64,000 nucleotides of DNA, from contig CBDDTG010000042.1 of the NCBI GenBank assembly GCA_965233665.1, forward strand, positions 1 to 64,000, written 5' to 3'. Both the position numbers and the translations under genes were made by a program. The stretch comes from Bacterioplanes sp965233665. GTDB lineage: Bacteria; Pseudomonadota; Gammaproteobacteria; Pseudomonadales; Oceanobacteraceae. Under the pieces are notes generated by a model. That model did not search any database. It saw only the letters and a list, made by a program, of their open reading frames with translations, and had not been told where the DNA came from. How positions within the stretch are numbered: position 1 is the stretch's first letter; each line of letters opens with the position of its first letter. Shown here one piece after another: positions 8,758-16,352 of this stretch.

Positions 8758-8930
8758 ACGATTTACAATAGCAGAATGAGGGCTCGGGAAAAGCGACCTA
8801 TGTCCAGAATGTGACTTCGTTAGAAAACTCAATAGTGGTCACAAAGCCCGAAAAATCAGGACTTTACCTTGATTCTCAACAGGCTTGTGGCAAAGCTAGG
8901 GAGGTGTTTTATCTACATCTCTTACTGTCT

Positions 8931-8948
8931 TGTGAGATATCTCTTACA
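8931..8948. promoter_or_regulatory. UvrY/GacA-type binding palindrome
   Basis: TGTGAGATATCTCTTACA differs at one base from the 18-nt inverted repeat I recall for E. coli UvrY (TGTGAGAGATCTCTTACA) and fits the TGTAAG-N6-CTTACA form of Pseudomonas GacA sites. It lies 175-190 bp upstream of the inferred CsrB start, similar to the far-upstream site of E. coli csrB. It is also 36 bp before the gene at 8984, so control of that gene cannot be excluded. Confidence 0.8.
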
Positions 8949-8983
8949 AGGCCGAAGGCGATAGTCGTAAAGGGTCATTTAGC

Positions 8984-9805
8984 ATGTCCAGTGAAGCGCA
9001 TTCTTCTTCCACGCCATTGTCATCTAACTGGCGCTATTTGCCGCTATCTGTGGAGGCGCTGACGTTACTGAAACGCGGTGTGGTGGCGCTGCCAGAGGTG
9101 AAGCGCTGGCAGCTGCCATGGTTGCAGTCATCAAGTGATATTGCCCCGGCTGCTGTGGCTGAGCAGGACTATCAGGATTATCTGCAACAGTCCTATGAGC
9201 GTTTGCCTGCGAATGTGGGGGGGGTACTGACGTTCGAGCAGTTTGCCGCGCAAGCCGAGGCTAAGCGGGCAGACATTGAAGCCCACCTACGACAGCAGCG
9301 CCAGGCTGAGCAGGCGCAACAGCAGGGCAGTGCAAACGATTGGCTGCTACAGCGCTTTTTTGCTGACGCTCTCGATCCGTTGGCCTGGCACCAGCATGAG
9401 CAAGGCTTCGCGTGTGTTTGGCTGGCTTTAGACCCAGAGCTGTGGCCACAAGCCGAGCTGCAGCCGGTGCAGTATCACCCGCAAAGAACGTTGAGTTACC
9501 CGGGCGCCTTGTTGGTGGACCCGCCCGCGTTTGCGCCTTTGCAAGAGCAACGTGTGTTGCTAGAGCGGGAGCAAGCGCCCAAGCTGATAGAAATTCAGGG
9601 CATGACCAGCGGCTTGTTGCGCTTACCGCCGAAGGCCATTCGGGCGTTGCTGCTGGGTAGCCACTACCCGCAGGCATTACGGCAGTCTTTGCTGGAGTTT
9701 TGGTACGGCGACTTTCGTTACCAGCGCATACCTATTTACCGTATGCACTGGCCTGGCGGACATACTGGTTTTAGCTTTTTGCCTTACCGGCGTGGAGGTC
9801 GTTGA
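8984..9805 (+). CDS. Conserved-looking hypothetical protein
   Basis: Protein of 273 residues that I do not recognise. It is soluble, with no signal peptide or clear membrane segment, and has a charged, Gln-rich helical stretch around residues 85-118 followed by a mixed alpha/beta part. A conserved-looking core, IEIQGMTSGLLRLPPKAIRALLLG, lies near 205-228. The ATG is at 8984. It overlaps the convergent trmH gene by 35 bp. The UvrY-type palindrome lies in its upstream region but is better placed for the CsrB gene. Confidence 0.7.
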   Translation: MSSEAHSSSTPLSSNWRYLPLSVEALTLLKRGVVALPEVKRWQLPWLQSSSDIAPAAVAEQDYQDYLQQSYERLPANVGGVLTFEQFAAQAEAKRADIEAHLRQQRQAEQAQQQGSANDWLLQRFFADALDPLAWHQHEQGFACVWLALDPELWPQAELQPVQYHPQRTLSYPGALLVDPPAFAPLQEQRVLLEREQAPKLIEIQGMTSGLLRLPPKAIRALLLGSHYPQALRQSLLEFWYGDFRYQRIPIYRMHWPGGHTGFSFLPYRRGGR

Positions 9806-10472
9806 TGAGGCGAGAAAACGCCTGTGGATCGGCGACTTCGCCGTCTTCACGCAGGGCTGGGTAATCGATGCCGTATTTTTTGCACAGCTTGGTCAGTTGC
9901 GGCTGACACCATTCAAACATGAGCCGCTGATAATGCTCATCTGGCAGGCGCCGCTGATCGTACATACCGGCCTGCTGGCGCTGGTAATGGGCTTCATTGA
10001 GCATAATTGCAGCAGCAACGGAGACGTTAAACGATTCCACCATGCCCTTCATCGGAATGATCAAATGCTCATCGCACAGGCCCTCGGCGATGGCACTGAC
10101 GCCTTCTTTTTCGGTGCCCATCAACAGCACCGTGGGCTGGGTAAAATCGTAGTCACGGTAGTCAACAGCACGCTCGGTCAAATGCGCCGCCACCACTTTA
10201 TAACCCTGCTGCTGAAAGCCTTTGATGGCACCTTCGATGTTGGCGTGGGTATGCACCCGCACCCAATCGGCAGAGCCTGCGGTAGAGGCGGTACGCAAAC
10301 GGTATTTATCTCGGGGCCAGACGATGTGCAAATCGGGAATGCCAACGGCGTCGCACGTGCGGGCGATGGCTGACAGGTTATGCGGTTTATAAACCTCATC
10401 GGTGAGGACGGTCAGATCCGGCTGGCGCCGGTCCAGAGTGGCGGTAATGCGCTGCAAACGCTCAGGAGTCAT
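9771..10472 (-). CDS. trmH: TrmH, tRNA (guanosine-18-2'-O)-methyltransferase
   Basis: SPOUT-class enzyme that methylates the ribose of G18 in the D-loop of tRNAs using S-adenosylmethionine. The 233-residue protein shows the three knot motifs: HNLSAIARTCDAVGI (about 31-45), LLMGTEKEGVS (about 115-125) and IPMKGMVESFNVSVAAAI (about 139-156). A C-terminal extension as in E. coli TrmH follows. Its 3' end overlaps the convergent gene at 8984-9805. Confidence 0.95.
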   Translation of the reverse strand: MTPERLQRITATLDRRQPDLTVLTDEVYKPHNLSAIARTCDAVGIPDLHIVWPRDKYRLRTASTAGSADWVRVHTHANIEGAIKGFQQQGYKVVAAHLTERAVDYRDYDFTQPTVLLMGTEKEGVSAIAEGLCDEHLIIPMKGMVESFNVSVAAAIMLNEAHYQRQQAGMYDQRRLPDEHYQRLMFEWCQPQLTKLCKKYGIDYPALREDGEVADPQAFSRLINDLHAGKAKS

Positions 10473-10598
10473 GCGGCAATATTCTCACAAAACATCAGAA
10501 AAACCGGCCAGCGTAGGGTGGAACGCAGGGGTGGGGGCGCTGGTGCTCGGCGGGCACGCATTGTATAAAACCCCCCGTTTGAATGCACGGAGACTGCT

Positions 10599-11372
10599 AT
10601 GAAAGGCAACCCATTGTTAGGTGGACGTTATTGGTTGATGGGCCTGAAACAGCTGACCCAGCCGGGTTTGCGGCGCTATGTCGCGCTGCCGCTGTTACTG
10701 AACATTGTTTTGCTATCCCTGGCTACGGTATGGGGCGTTGGCTGGGCCGATGACAGCATTGCCTGGTTGCTCGATTCGTTGCCGAGCTGGCTGGATTGGC
10801 TGTATTGGATACTTATGCCACTGCTGGTAGTGGCGATGTTGCTGGTATTGGCTTACTTCTTCAGCGCTTTTCTGATGCTGATTGCCAGCCCATTTAATGG
10901 TTTGTTGAGTGAAAAAGTCGAATGCCAACAAGGTGGCTCGGTGCCGGATGAAGCCATATGGCCGATGATTTGGCGCACCCTCGGTCGCGAACTGACCAAG
11001 ATGGGTTATTACCTGCCGCGCTATTTTGTGCTGTTTTTGATTACTTTGATTCCAGGCGTCAATCTGATTAGCCCGCTGTTGTGGTTCTTGTTTGGCAGTT
11101 GGGTGCTGGGGTTGCAATACCTCGACTACTCCTACGACAACCATGGCGTCAGCTTCAAAGAAATGCGCCAACAACTGGCTCAGCAGCGGCTGACCGTGAT
11201 GGGCCTAGGCGCCGTGGTGGCACTGACCATGCTGGTTCCGATTTTGAACTGGTTTGTGATGTCCGCCACCGTGATTGGTGCTACACGCCTGCGCATGGCG
11301 CACTTTCCACTGCCAGCGTTAACGGCGCAACCGACATCCGTCAGCTATGCTAAAAGCAGTTCTGACGGATAA
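10599..11372 (+). CDS. cysZ: CysZ-type sulfate transporter
   Basis: Inner-membrane protein of 257 residues with four hydrophobic regions (about 25-50, 70-100, 140-180 and 200-230). The N-terminal GGRYWLMGLKQLTQPGLRRYVALP and the FNGLLSEKVE, IPGVNLISPLLW and LDYSYDNHG segments are characteristic of CysZ. CysZ imports sulfate for cysteine synthesis. No other cys gene is nearby. It precedes the CheY-like gene by 9 bp and may be cotranscribed with it. Confidence 0.9.
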   Translation: MKGNPLLGGRYWLMGLKQLTQPGLRRYVALPLLLNIVLLSLATVWGVGWADDSIAWLLDSLPSWLDWLYWILMPLLVVAMLLVLAYFFSAFLMLIASPFNGLLSEKVECQQGGSVPDEAIWPMIWRTLGRELTKMGYYLPRYFVLFLITLIPGVNLISPLLWFLFGSWVLGLQYLDYSYDNHGVSFKEMRQQLAQQRLTVMGLGAVVALTMLVPILNWFVMSATVIGATRLRMAHFPLPALTAQPTSVSYAKSSSDG

Positions 11373-11381
11373 GGCCTGAGC

Positions 11382-12323
11382 ATGGCAAACCTGAATATCT
11401 TGGTCGTGGATGACGCGGCCTTCATTCGTGATCTGGTAAAAAAAGCGGTTAAGGAAATATACCCCGGCTGCAGCTTGCATGAAGCCGTGAATGGCCGCAA
11501 AGCCATCAGCATCATGAACAGCAACGATATTCAGGTCGTGCTGTGCGATTGGGAAATGCCGGAGATGTCCGGTCTAGAAGTTCTGGAGTGGATGCGCTCG
11601 GACGAGCGCTATAAAAAAGTCCCCTTCATGATGATTACCAGTCGCGGCGAGCGCGACCATGTGGTGAAAGCCGTTACCGCCGGTGTGTCGGACTACATTG
11701 GTAAGCCGTTCACGCGCGATAACTTTTCCGCCAAAGTGTCGAAAATGGTGTATCGCCATTACAAAGTACGCCCAGGTGGCAAAGCCGGTGCTAGTGCCAA
11801 CCCCATGAATGATTCCGCCAGCGTGCTGACCGCCAAACCAGAGCAAGCGGCACCTAAGCATGATATGGGCGGCGCGTCGGTTTTGATGGGCGGCCAGCAA
11901 GCGGCCAAGCCACAAGCACCGCAGGCCAGTGCTAAGCAAGACATGGGTGGTGCCTCGGTATTGATGGGGGCGCCCGCCGCCGACAAGAAGCCGGCCAAAG
12001 GCGGCAAAGCAAAAGCCGTCGCCAGTGTGCGCTTTAGCTCAGGGAGCACGGCCAAACTGGTGATCAAAGACATCAGCCTGCAAGAGCTGGTCGGCGTTTT
12101 TCGCCGTGAAGGCCCACCGCCGACACTGCTTGAGCAAGTCGTGCTCGATATTATGGTGGGTGATGACCCCAACGATGTTGCGCGCATTAACGGGTATGTT
12201 CGTACCTTGCAGGCACAAGAAGCCCACCCTGATGCGCAAACCATTCAAACCGTGATTCGCTACGTCGACGACGACCCAGAAAAACTCGCCATATTGTCGA
12301 AGTTTATTGCTCGGGTGAGATAA
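11382..12323 (+). CDS. CheY-like response regulator with repeated linker
   Basis: Receiver domain at residues 1-128 with acidic pocket Asp10/Asp11, phosphoacceptor Asp56 (VVLCDWEMPEMSG) and the IGKPF lysine loop. It has no DNA-binding domain. A low-complexity Ala/Lys/Gln linker (about 130-208) contains the same decamer twice, DMGGASVLMG, and a partial third copy (SASVLTA). A compact ~100-residue C-terminal domain follows that I do not recognise (VASVRFSSGSTAKLVIKDIS onward). It could be an output or scaffold protein fed by a kinase encoded elsewhere. The 3' end overlaps the convergent phoR gene by 20 bp. Confidence 0.85.
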   Translation: MANLNILVVDDAAFIRDLVKKAVKEIYPGCSLHEAVNGRKAISIMNSNDIQVVLCDWEMPEMSGLEVLEWMRSDERYKKVPFMMITSRGERDHVVKAVTAGVSDYIGKPFTRDNFSAKVSKMVYRHYKVRPGGKAGASANPMNDSASVLTAKPEQAAPKHDMGGASVLMGGQQAAKPQAPQASAKQDMGGASVLMGAPAADKKPAKGGKAKAVASVRFSSGSTAKLVIKDISLQELVGVFRREGPPPTLLEQVVLDIMVGDDPNDVARINGYVRTLQAQEAHPDAQTIQTVIRYVDDDPEKLAILSKFIARVR

Positions 12324-13602
12324 CTCGAGCAAGCGGAAAGTGGCAGCAAAAGGTGCTGCCCTGGCCTAGGGTGCTGTCGATGCTCAAACGGCCGTCATGG
12401 CGCAGCAATACATGCTTAACGATGGCTAATCCCAGCCCAGTGCCGCCGGTTTCAGGGTTGCGGCTTGGGTCAGCGCGGTAAAAGCGCTCAGTCAGCCTGG
12501 GCCAGTGATGCTCGGCAATGCCTTCGCCGCTGTCACTCACACTTAGGACGCCTTCATTGCCATCCACCTGCCAGCATACCTCAATGCGCCCACCCGCTGG
12601 GGTGTATTTCACTGCATTAAATACCAGATTGGAAAAGGCACTGCGCAGCTCGTTGTCGTAGCCAGCTAGGGCACAACCGCTTGTGACCTGACATACAATT
12701 TGATGCTCGCGCTCGCCACTTAATGCCCGAGCATCGGCGCAGATTTGCTGTAACAAGGGAGCGAGTGCCACCGGTGCCGCCTCATGAGGACGATCTGTTT
12801 CTAGGTGGGATAGCGTCAGCAGATCCGTAATAAGCGCTTCCATACGCTGTGATTGCTGACTCATTTGGCTGAGCATGCGTTGCCAGCGCGGTGGCAGCAT
12901 GTCTGCATTGCCTTGCAGAGTTTCCACATAGCCCCGAATCACCGTCAACGGAGTGCGCAGTTCGTGGCTGACGTTGGCGACAAAATCCTTGCGCATTTGC
13001 TCCAGCTGCACCAGCCGGGTGACGTCGTGCACCAGAATCAGTCGGTCCTTGCGCCCAAACAAGGTGATATTGAACTGCAGCTGTTGGCGCGGATTGACCG
13101 GCGAGGTCATGGTCAACGGCTCGCGGTAATCGGTGCTGTCGAAGTAGCGCTTAAAGTCTGGGTTACGGATCAAATTGGTCAGCTGCTGACCCACATCGGT
13201 TTGTGAACGCAGCCCCAAATAGCGACTCGCCGCTGCATTCCACCATTCTAGGTTGCCTTGGCCATCGGCCATTAATACGGCATCTTGCAAAGCTGCGGTA
13301 GAGTCTTGAATGCGATTAATGATGGCTTGCAGGCGTTGGTGGTGTTTGCGGCTGCGCTGCTGCAATCGTTGCGTGTGGCGAAATACCTCGCCCCAAATGC
13401 CCACGGTTAACGGCAAATCACCGACCTGACCTGCCGCCAGCCAGCGATGCAAACGCGCCAACTGCAGCCATTGCCAGCCTATGTACAGGGCGCTGGTGGC
13501 AAACAAGGCCCAACCCAGATAGCCGCTGTAATGTCCCGCCAGCCCGGCGGCTGCGAACAGCAGCACCAGGCGGCGCAATTCCCTGCGCCAGACCGGACTC
13601 AC
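12304..13602 (-). CDS. phoR: PhoR, phosphate regulon sensor kinase
   Basis: Sensor kinase of 432 residues with the PhoR layout: two N-terminal membrane segments (about 10-47), a charged linker, a PAS domain (about 95-195), phosphoacceptor His213 (NVSHELRTPLTVIRGYVETL) and an ATPase domain ending GGTGLGLAIVKHVL. It phosphorylates PhoB when phosphate is scarce and is inhibited through Pst and PhoU. The upstream phoB gene ends 3 bp away on the same strand. PRLTERFYRAD matches E. coli PhoR, which makes this copy the likely true PhoR of the two in the window. Confidence 0.92.
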   Translation of the reverse strand: MSPVWRRELRRLVLLFAAAGLAGHYSGYLGWALFATSALYIGWQWLQLARLHRWLAAGQVGDLPLTVGIWGEVFRHTQRLQQRSRKHHQRLQAIINRIQDSTAALQDAVLMADGQGNLEWWNAAASRYLGLRSQTDVGQQLTNLIRNPDFKRYFDSTDYREPLTMTSPVNPRQQLQFNITLFGRKDRLILVHDVTRLVQLEQMRKDFVANVSHELRTPLTVIRGYVETLQGNADMLPPRWQRMLSQMSQQSQRMEALITDLLTLSHLETDRPHEAAPVALAPLLQQICADARALSGEREHQIVCQVTSGCALAGYDNELRSAFSNLVFNAVKYTPAGGRIEVCWQVDGNEGVLSVSDSGEGIAEHHWPRLTERFYRADPSRNPETGGTGLGLAIVKHVLLRHDGRLSIDSTLGQGSTFCCHFPLARVISPEQ

Positions 13603-13605
13603 GAT

Positions 13606-14304
13606 TTAAGAAGCTTTGGTCGAAAAGCGATAACCCGTGCCGCGTACGGTTTGGATCAAATGCTCGTGGGCCTGGCCCAGCGCTTTGCGCAAACGTCGAA
13701 TGTGCACGTCGACGGTGCGCTCCTCGACGTAGACGTTACCGCCCCATACCTGGTCGAGTAATTGCGCACGAGAGTAGGCACGCTCTTGGTGAGTCATAAA
13801 AAACTGCAGCAAACGATACTCGGTCGGGCCAATATCAACCGGTGCCTCAAATGAGGTGACTCGGTGACACACCGGGTCTAGCACCAAACCGCCCACTTCG
13901 ATGGGCTCTTCGATGCCTTGGGGTGTGGTGCGACGCAGCACAGCTTTTAAACGTGCCACCAGTTCGCGCGGTGAAAAAGGCTTGGTGATGTAATCGTCGG
14001 CACCGGCCTCCAGGCCTTGTACCTTGTTATCTTCCTCGCCCTTGGCGGTCAGCATGATGATTGGCAGCTCGGCGGTCAGCTCTTCGCGTTTTAGCCGTCG
14101 CGCGAACTCCACGCCGCTGGTGCCGGGTAGCATCCAGTCGAGCAGGATCATGTCTGGTTTGTGGTCAACCACGTGGGAATGGGCGTCTTGGGCATTGGCC
14201 GCCTCGAGGCATTCATAGCCGGCCATTTCCAGTGCCACGGCGATCATCTCCCGGATCGGTGCCTCGTCATCGACGATGAGAACGGTCTTGCCTGATTTGC
14301 TCAT
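13606..14304 (-). CDS. phoB: PhoB, phosphate regulon response regulator
   Basis: Response regulator of 232 residues. The receiver domain has Asp56 (DMILLDWMLPG) and YITKPFSPREL; the winged-helix domain ends with QTVRGTGYRFS, as in E. coli PhoB. Phosphorylated PhoB activates pst, phoBR and other Pho genes by binding Pho boxes. A near-consensus Pho box lies 8 bp upstream of the start codon, consistent with autoregulation. It forms a tight two-gene operon with phoR. Confidence 0.94.
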   Translation of the reverse strand: MSKSGKTVLIVDDEAPIREMIAVALEMAGYECLEAANAQDAHSHVVDHKPDMILLDWMLPGTSGVEFARRLKREELTAELPIIMLTAKGEEDNKVQGLEAGADDYITKPFSPRELVARLKAVLRRTTPQGIEEPIEVGGLVLDPVCHRVTSFEAPVDIGPTEYRLLQFFMTHQERAYSRAQLLDQVWGGNVYVEERTVDVHIRRLRKALGQAHEHLIQTVRGTGYRFSTKAS

Positions 14305-14311
14305 AATAGTG

Positions 14312-14329
14312 TTGTCACATAACTGTCAT
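14312..14329 (+). promoter_or_regulatory. Pho box upstream of phoB
   Basis: TTGTCACATAACTGTCAT holds two 7-mers, TTGTCAC and CTGTCAT, separated by ATAA: an almost perfect Pho box. The repeats read on the plus strand, opposite to phoB, and lie 8-25 bp upstream of its ATG. The site is thus very close to the start codon, which leaves it open whether it activates, represses or belongs to a leader. Confidence 0.75.
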
Positions 14330-14445
14330 GGTCTATTCCGCGCTGCTATTACAGCCACGCAATGTTACAACCATGTGACAGGTCGGGTTTTTACGTACGA
14401 GGCAGCGAGGGCAGCAAAGGACTGGTCACTTCCAACAGCGACTGC

Positions 14446-15337
14446 TTACGTCAACGCAAAATGAGCAGCGACGCCGGCAAACACCAAGGCGCCATACCAA
14501 TGGCTCATGCGGAACATGCGAAAACAGGGCTCACGCTCACGGCTGCGAATGTTCCAGATTTGCCAGCCAGCAAAAGCCTGCGCCAGCAGCCAGCCGATGT
14601 AGAAATAGCCGCTGAGGTCGAGCTGTTGCCCTGCGGTGAGATAAAACAGGCCGGTAATGACCATCAAAGTGGCGACGGCGGCGACATCGAGATCGCCTAG
14701 CAGAACAGCGGTGGATTTCACGCCGATGCGTAAATCGTCATCGCGGTCGACCATGGCGTAGATGGTGTCAAAGGCGACGGTCCAGGTGAGATTGGCGCAA
14801 TACAATAGCCACAGCACGTTGGGCAGCTCGTTGCTCTGTGCTGCAAAGGCCATTGGAATCGACCACGAGTAAGCCGCCCCCAAAAACAGCTGCGGCATAT
14901 GGGTGTGGCGCTTCATAAAGGGGTAGACAGATGCCAATGCCAGGCCAGCAAAACGACAGTGCCACGGTAAACGCATTGGTCAGCAGCACCAGTAGAAATG
15001 CGCAGCTCACCAACAAGGCAAAACCGCTCAGCGCTTGCTTGCTGGTCAGGCGACCTGTGGCCAGTGGTCGATCTTTAGTGCGTTTGACGTGGCCGTCGAT
15101 GTTGCGGTCAGCAAAGTCATTGATGATGCAGCCTGCAGAGCGCATTAAAAATACGCCGACGGTAAAGATCACCAGGTTAGCCAATGACGGCATGCCTTGA
15201 GCAGCAATCATTAACGCAGCCAGGGTTGGCCACAGCAGCAAATATGAGCCGATGGGTCGGTCGAGGCGGGTCAAATGGACCCAATCGATCCAAGCCGGCC
15301 AGAGTCTATCGAGGTGTTGAGCTACCAGCGCGCGCAC
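14446..15337 (-). pseudogene. ubiA: ubiA with a one-base frameshift
   Basis: 4-hydroxybenzoate polyprenyltransferase, a membrane enzyme that attaches the isoprenoid tail in ubiquinone synthesis. The first part (from GTG at 15337) carries the prenyl-diphosphate motif NDFADRNIDGHVKRTKDRPL and then breaks after AFTVALSF. The rest (AGLALASVYPFMKRHTHMPQ to the stop at 14446, with the second motif DTIYAMVDRDDD) continues in another frame. The join is a run of four T on the coding strand (A run 14950-14953); three would restore one full-length protein. Since ubiA is normally needed for respiration, a sequencing or assembly error in the homopolymer is as likely as true inactivation. Confidence 0.85.
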
Positions 15338-15369
15338 AAGTCATCCAGGGTTATTGGCAGACGCGGGTA

Positions 15370-15969
15370 TTATGCCTGAGTCGTGGTGCTGTCGCACCCG
15401 CTCAGCTGAGCCAGGCGCTGGGGTAGATCATTTGTGAACGCTTCGCTGACCATAATTGGGCAACGCTGCAGGTAGAACACTGAATAGCGACAGCGCTGCC
15501 AGCCGGGTAATCGGCTGCGGCATATTTGCAAAGGGCTGCGTTGCAGGTCGGGCTGGCGGAACAAATAGCTGCCCAGTGAGCGGCTACCTAACGCCCGTAA
15601 GCGTCTAAGTGGCCCGTACAGAGCCGTTACCGGCACCACAGTGCGGGCACGCACCATGGCTGTTTCGCCAACCCATAACACCACTTCACGCTGCCACACC
15701 GCAGTTTCGCTGGCGCAACCCATGACCCGGCTTTCCAGTGCGCTGGTGCGGCAAAAGCGTTCATCAATGACCTGTACCCAGAACTGACCGGGGCGCAAGT
15801 CATCAAGGCGTTGGCTGAGTGAGCCTGGGTGCAATAGCCAGTCACGCCACAGCGGCGTTTGCTGTGCGGCTAGATGCAGCCCTTGGCCAGACCAGCTAGG
15901 TGCCAGAGGGTGGAAGTGGTGGCCGCCGCGGCTCGGCGTCGGCACTAATGGCAGAGAGGCATTTTTCAT
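15370..15969 (-). CDS. ubiC: UbiC, chorismate lyase
   Basis: Splits chorismate into 4-hydroxybenzoate and pyruvate, the first committed step of ubiquinone synthesis; UbiA uses the product and lies 32 bp downstream. Visible family features are LWRDWLLHPGSLSQRL near the N-terminus, the WQREVVLWVGETAMVRARTV segment with VVPVTALYGPL, and the LGSYLF motif. I prefer the ATG at 15969 (MKNASLPLVP), about 199 residues; the frame is open to a TTG at 15999. Confidence 0.85.
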   Translation of the reverse strand: MKNASLPLVPTPSRGGHHFHPLAPSWSGQGLHLAAQQTPLWRDWLLHPGSLSQRLDDLRPGQFWVQVIDERFCRTSALESRVMGCASETAVWQREVVLWVGETAMVRARTVVPVTALYGPLRRLRALGSRSLGSYLFRQPDLQRSPLQICRSRLPGWQRCRYSVFYLQRCPIMVSEAFTNDLPQRLAQLSGCDSTTTQA

Positions 15970-16113
15970 CGGCGCGCAGCATGCGCGAAAGGCACGCAAC
16001 AGGCAAGTGCAATGCGGCCAAAGCCTGTTGCTGTGCCCGCAATTGACCGTTGATTTTCACCGGGGGCGCCAGTAGGTTTAGCCCTCCGACAATGCTTGTA
16101 GAGAGAGCAAACG

Positions 16114-16278
16114 ATGAAAAAATGGCAGTGCGTCGTCTGTGGCTGGATTTACGATGAGGCTGAAGGGGCGCCGGATGAGGGCATTCCTCCAGGCACACGT
16201 TGGGATGATGTGCCCGACGACTTTATTTGCCCGGATTGCGGTGTTGGCAAAGAAGACTTCGAAATGGTCGAAATCTGA
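16114..16278 (+). CDS. Rubredoxin
   Basis: Small iron protein of 54 residues, a one-electron carrier with an Fe(SCys)4 centre. The four ligands are Cys6, Cys9, Cys39 and Cys42 in the motifs CVVCGWIYD and CPDCGVGKEDF, as in the whole family. Rubredoxin reductase follows 74 bp downstream on the same strand, so the two form an NADH-to-rubredoxin chain. In related bacteria this feeds alkane hydroxylases or peroxide-reducing enzymes; no such partner is in the window. Confidence 0.96.
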   Translation: MKKWQCVVCGWIYDEAEGAPDEGIPPGTRWDDVPDDFICPDCGVGKEDFEMVEI

Positions 16279-16297
16279 TCGTTGATTCGACGAACAC

Positions 16298-16316
16298 GGC
16301 CTGCAAAGCGCAGGCC
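16298..16316 (+). terminator. Hairpin between rubredoxin and its reductase
   Basis: A 7 bp GC stem (16298-16304 with 16310-16316) with a 5-nt loop; a T-rich stretch (TTGTTTT) follows some nt later. It may terminate part of the transcripts, leaving more rubredoxin than reductase. Confidence 0.4.
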
Positions 16317-16352
16317 CTGCGCTTGTTTTAACTCCCTGACCAGGTAGATGTT

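Noticed and set aside
8811..9062. 83-residue plus-strand frame before the gene at 8984
   Set aside because: It overlaps the UvrY-type palindrome and the next gene and lacks a ribosome site; the region is better explained as regulatory DNA.
14446..15337. Programmed frameshifting in ubiA
   Set aside because: There is no slippery heptamer, stimulatory structure or known precedent; a single homopolymer error or mutation is simpler.
15970..15999. TTG at 15999 as the start of ubiC
   Set aside because: No ribosome site is visible and the extra residues (Arg/Cys-rich) do not look like a UbiC N-terminus; ATG 15969 is preferred.
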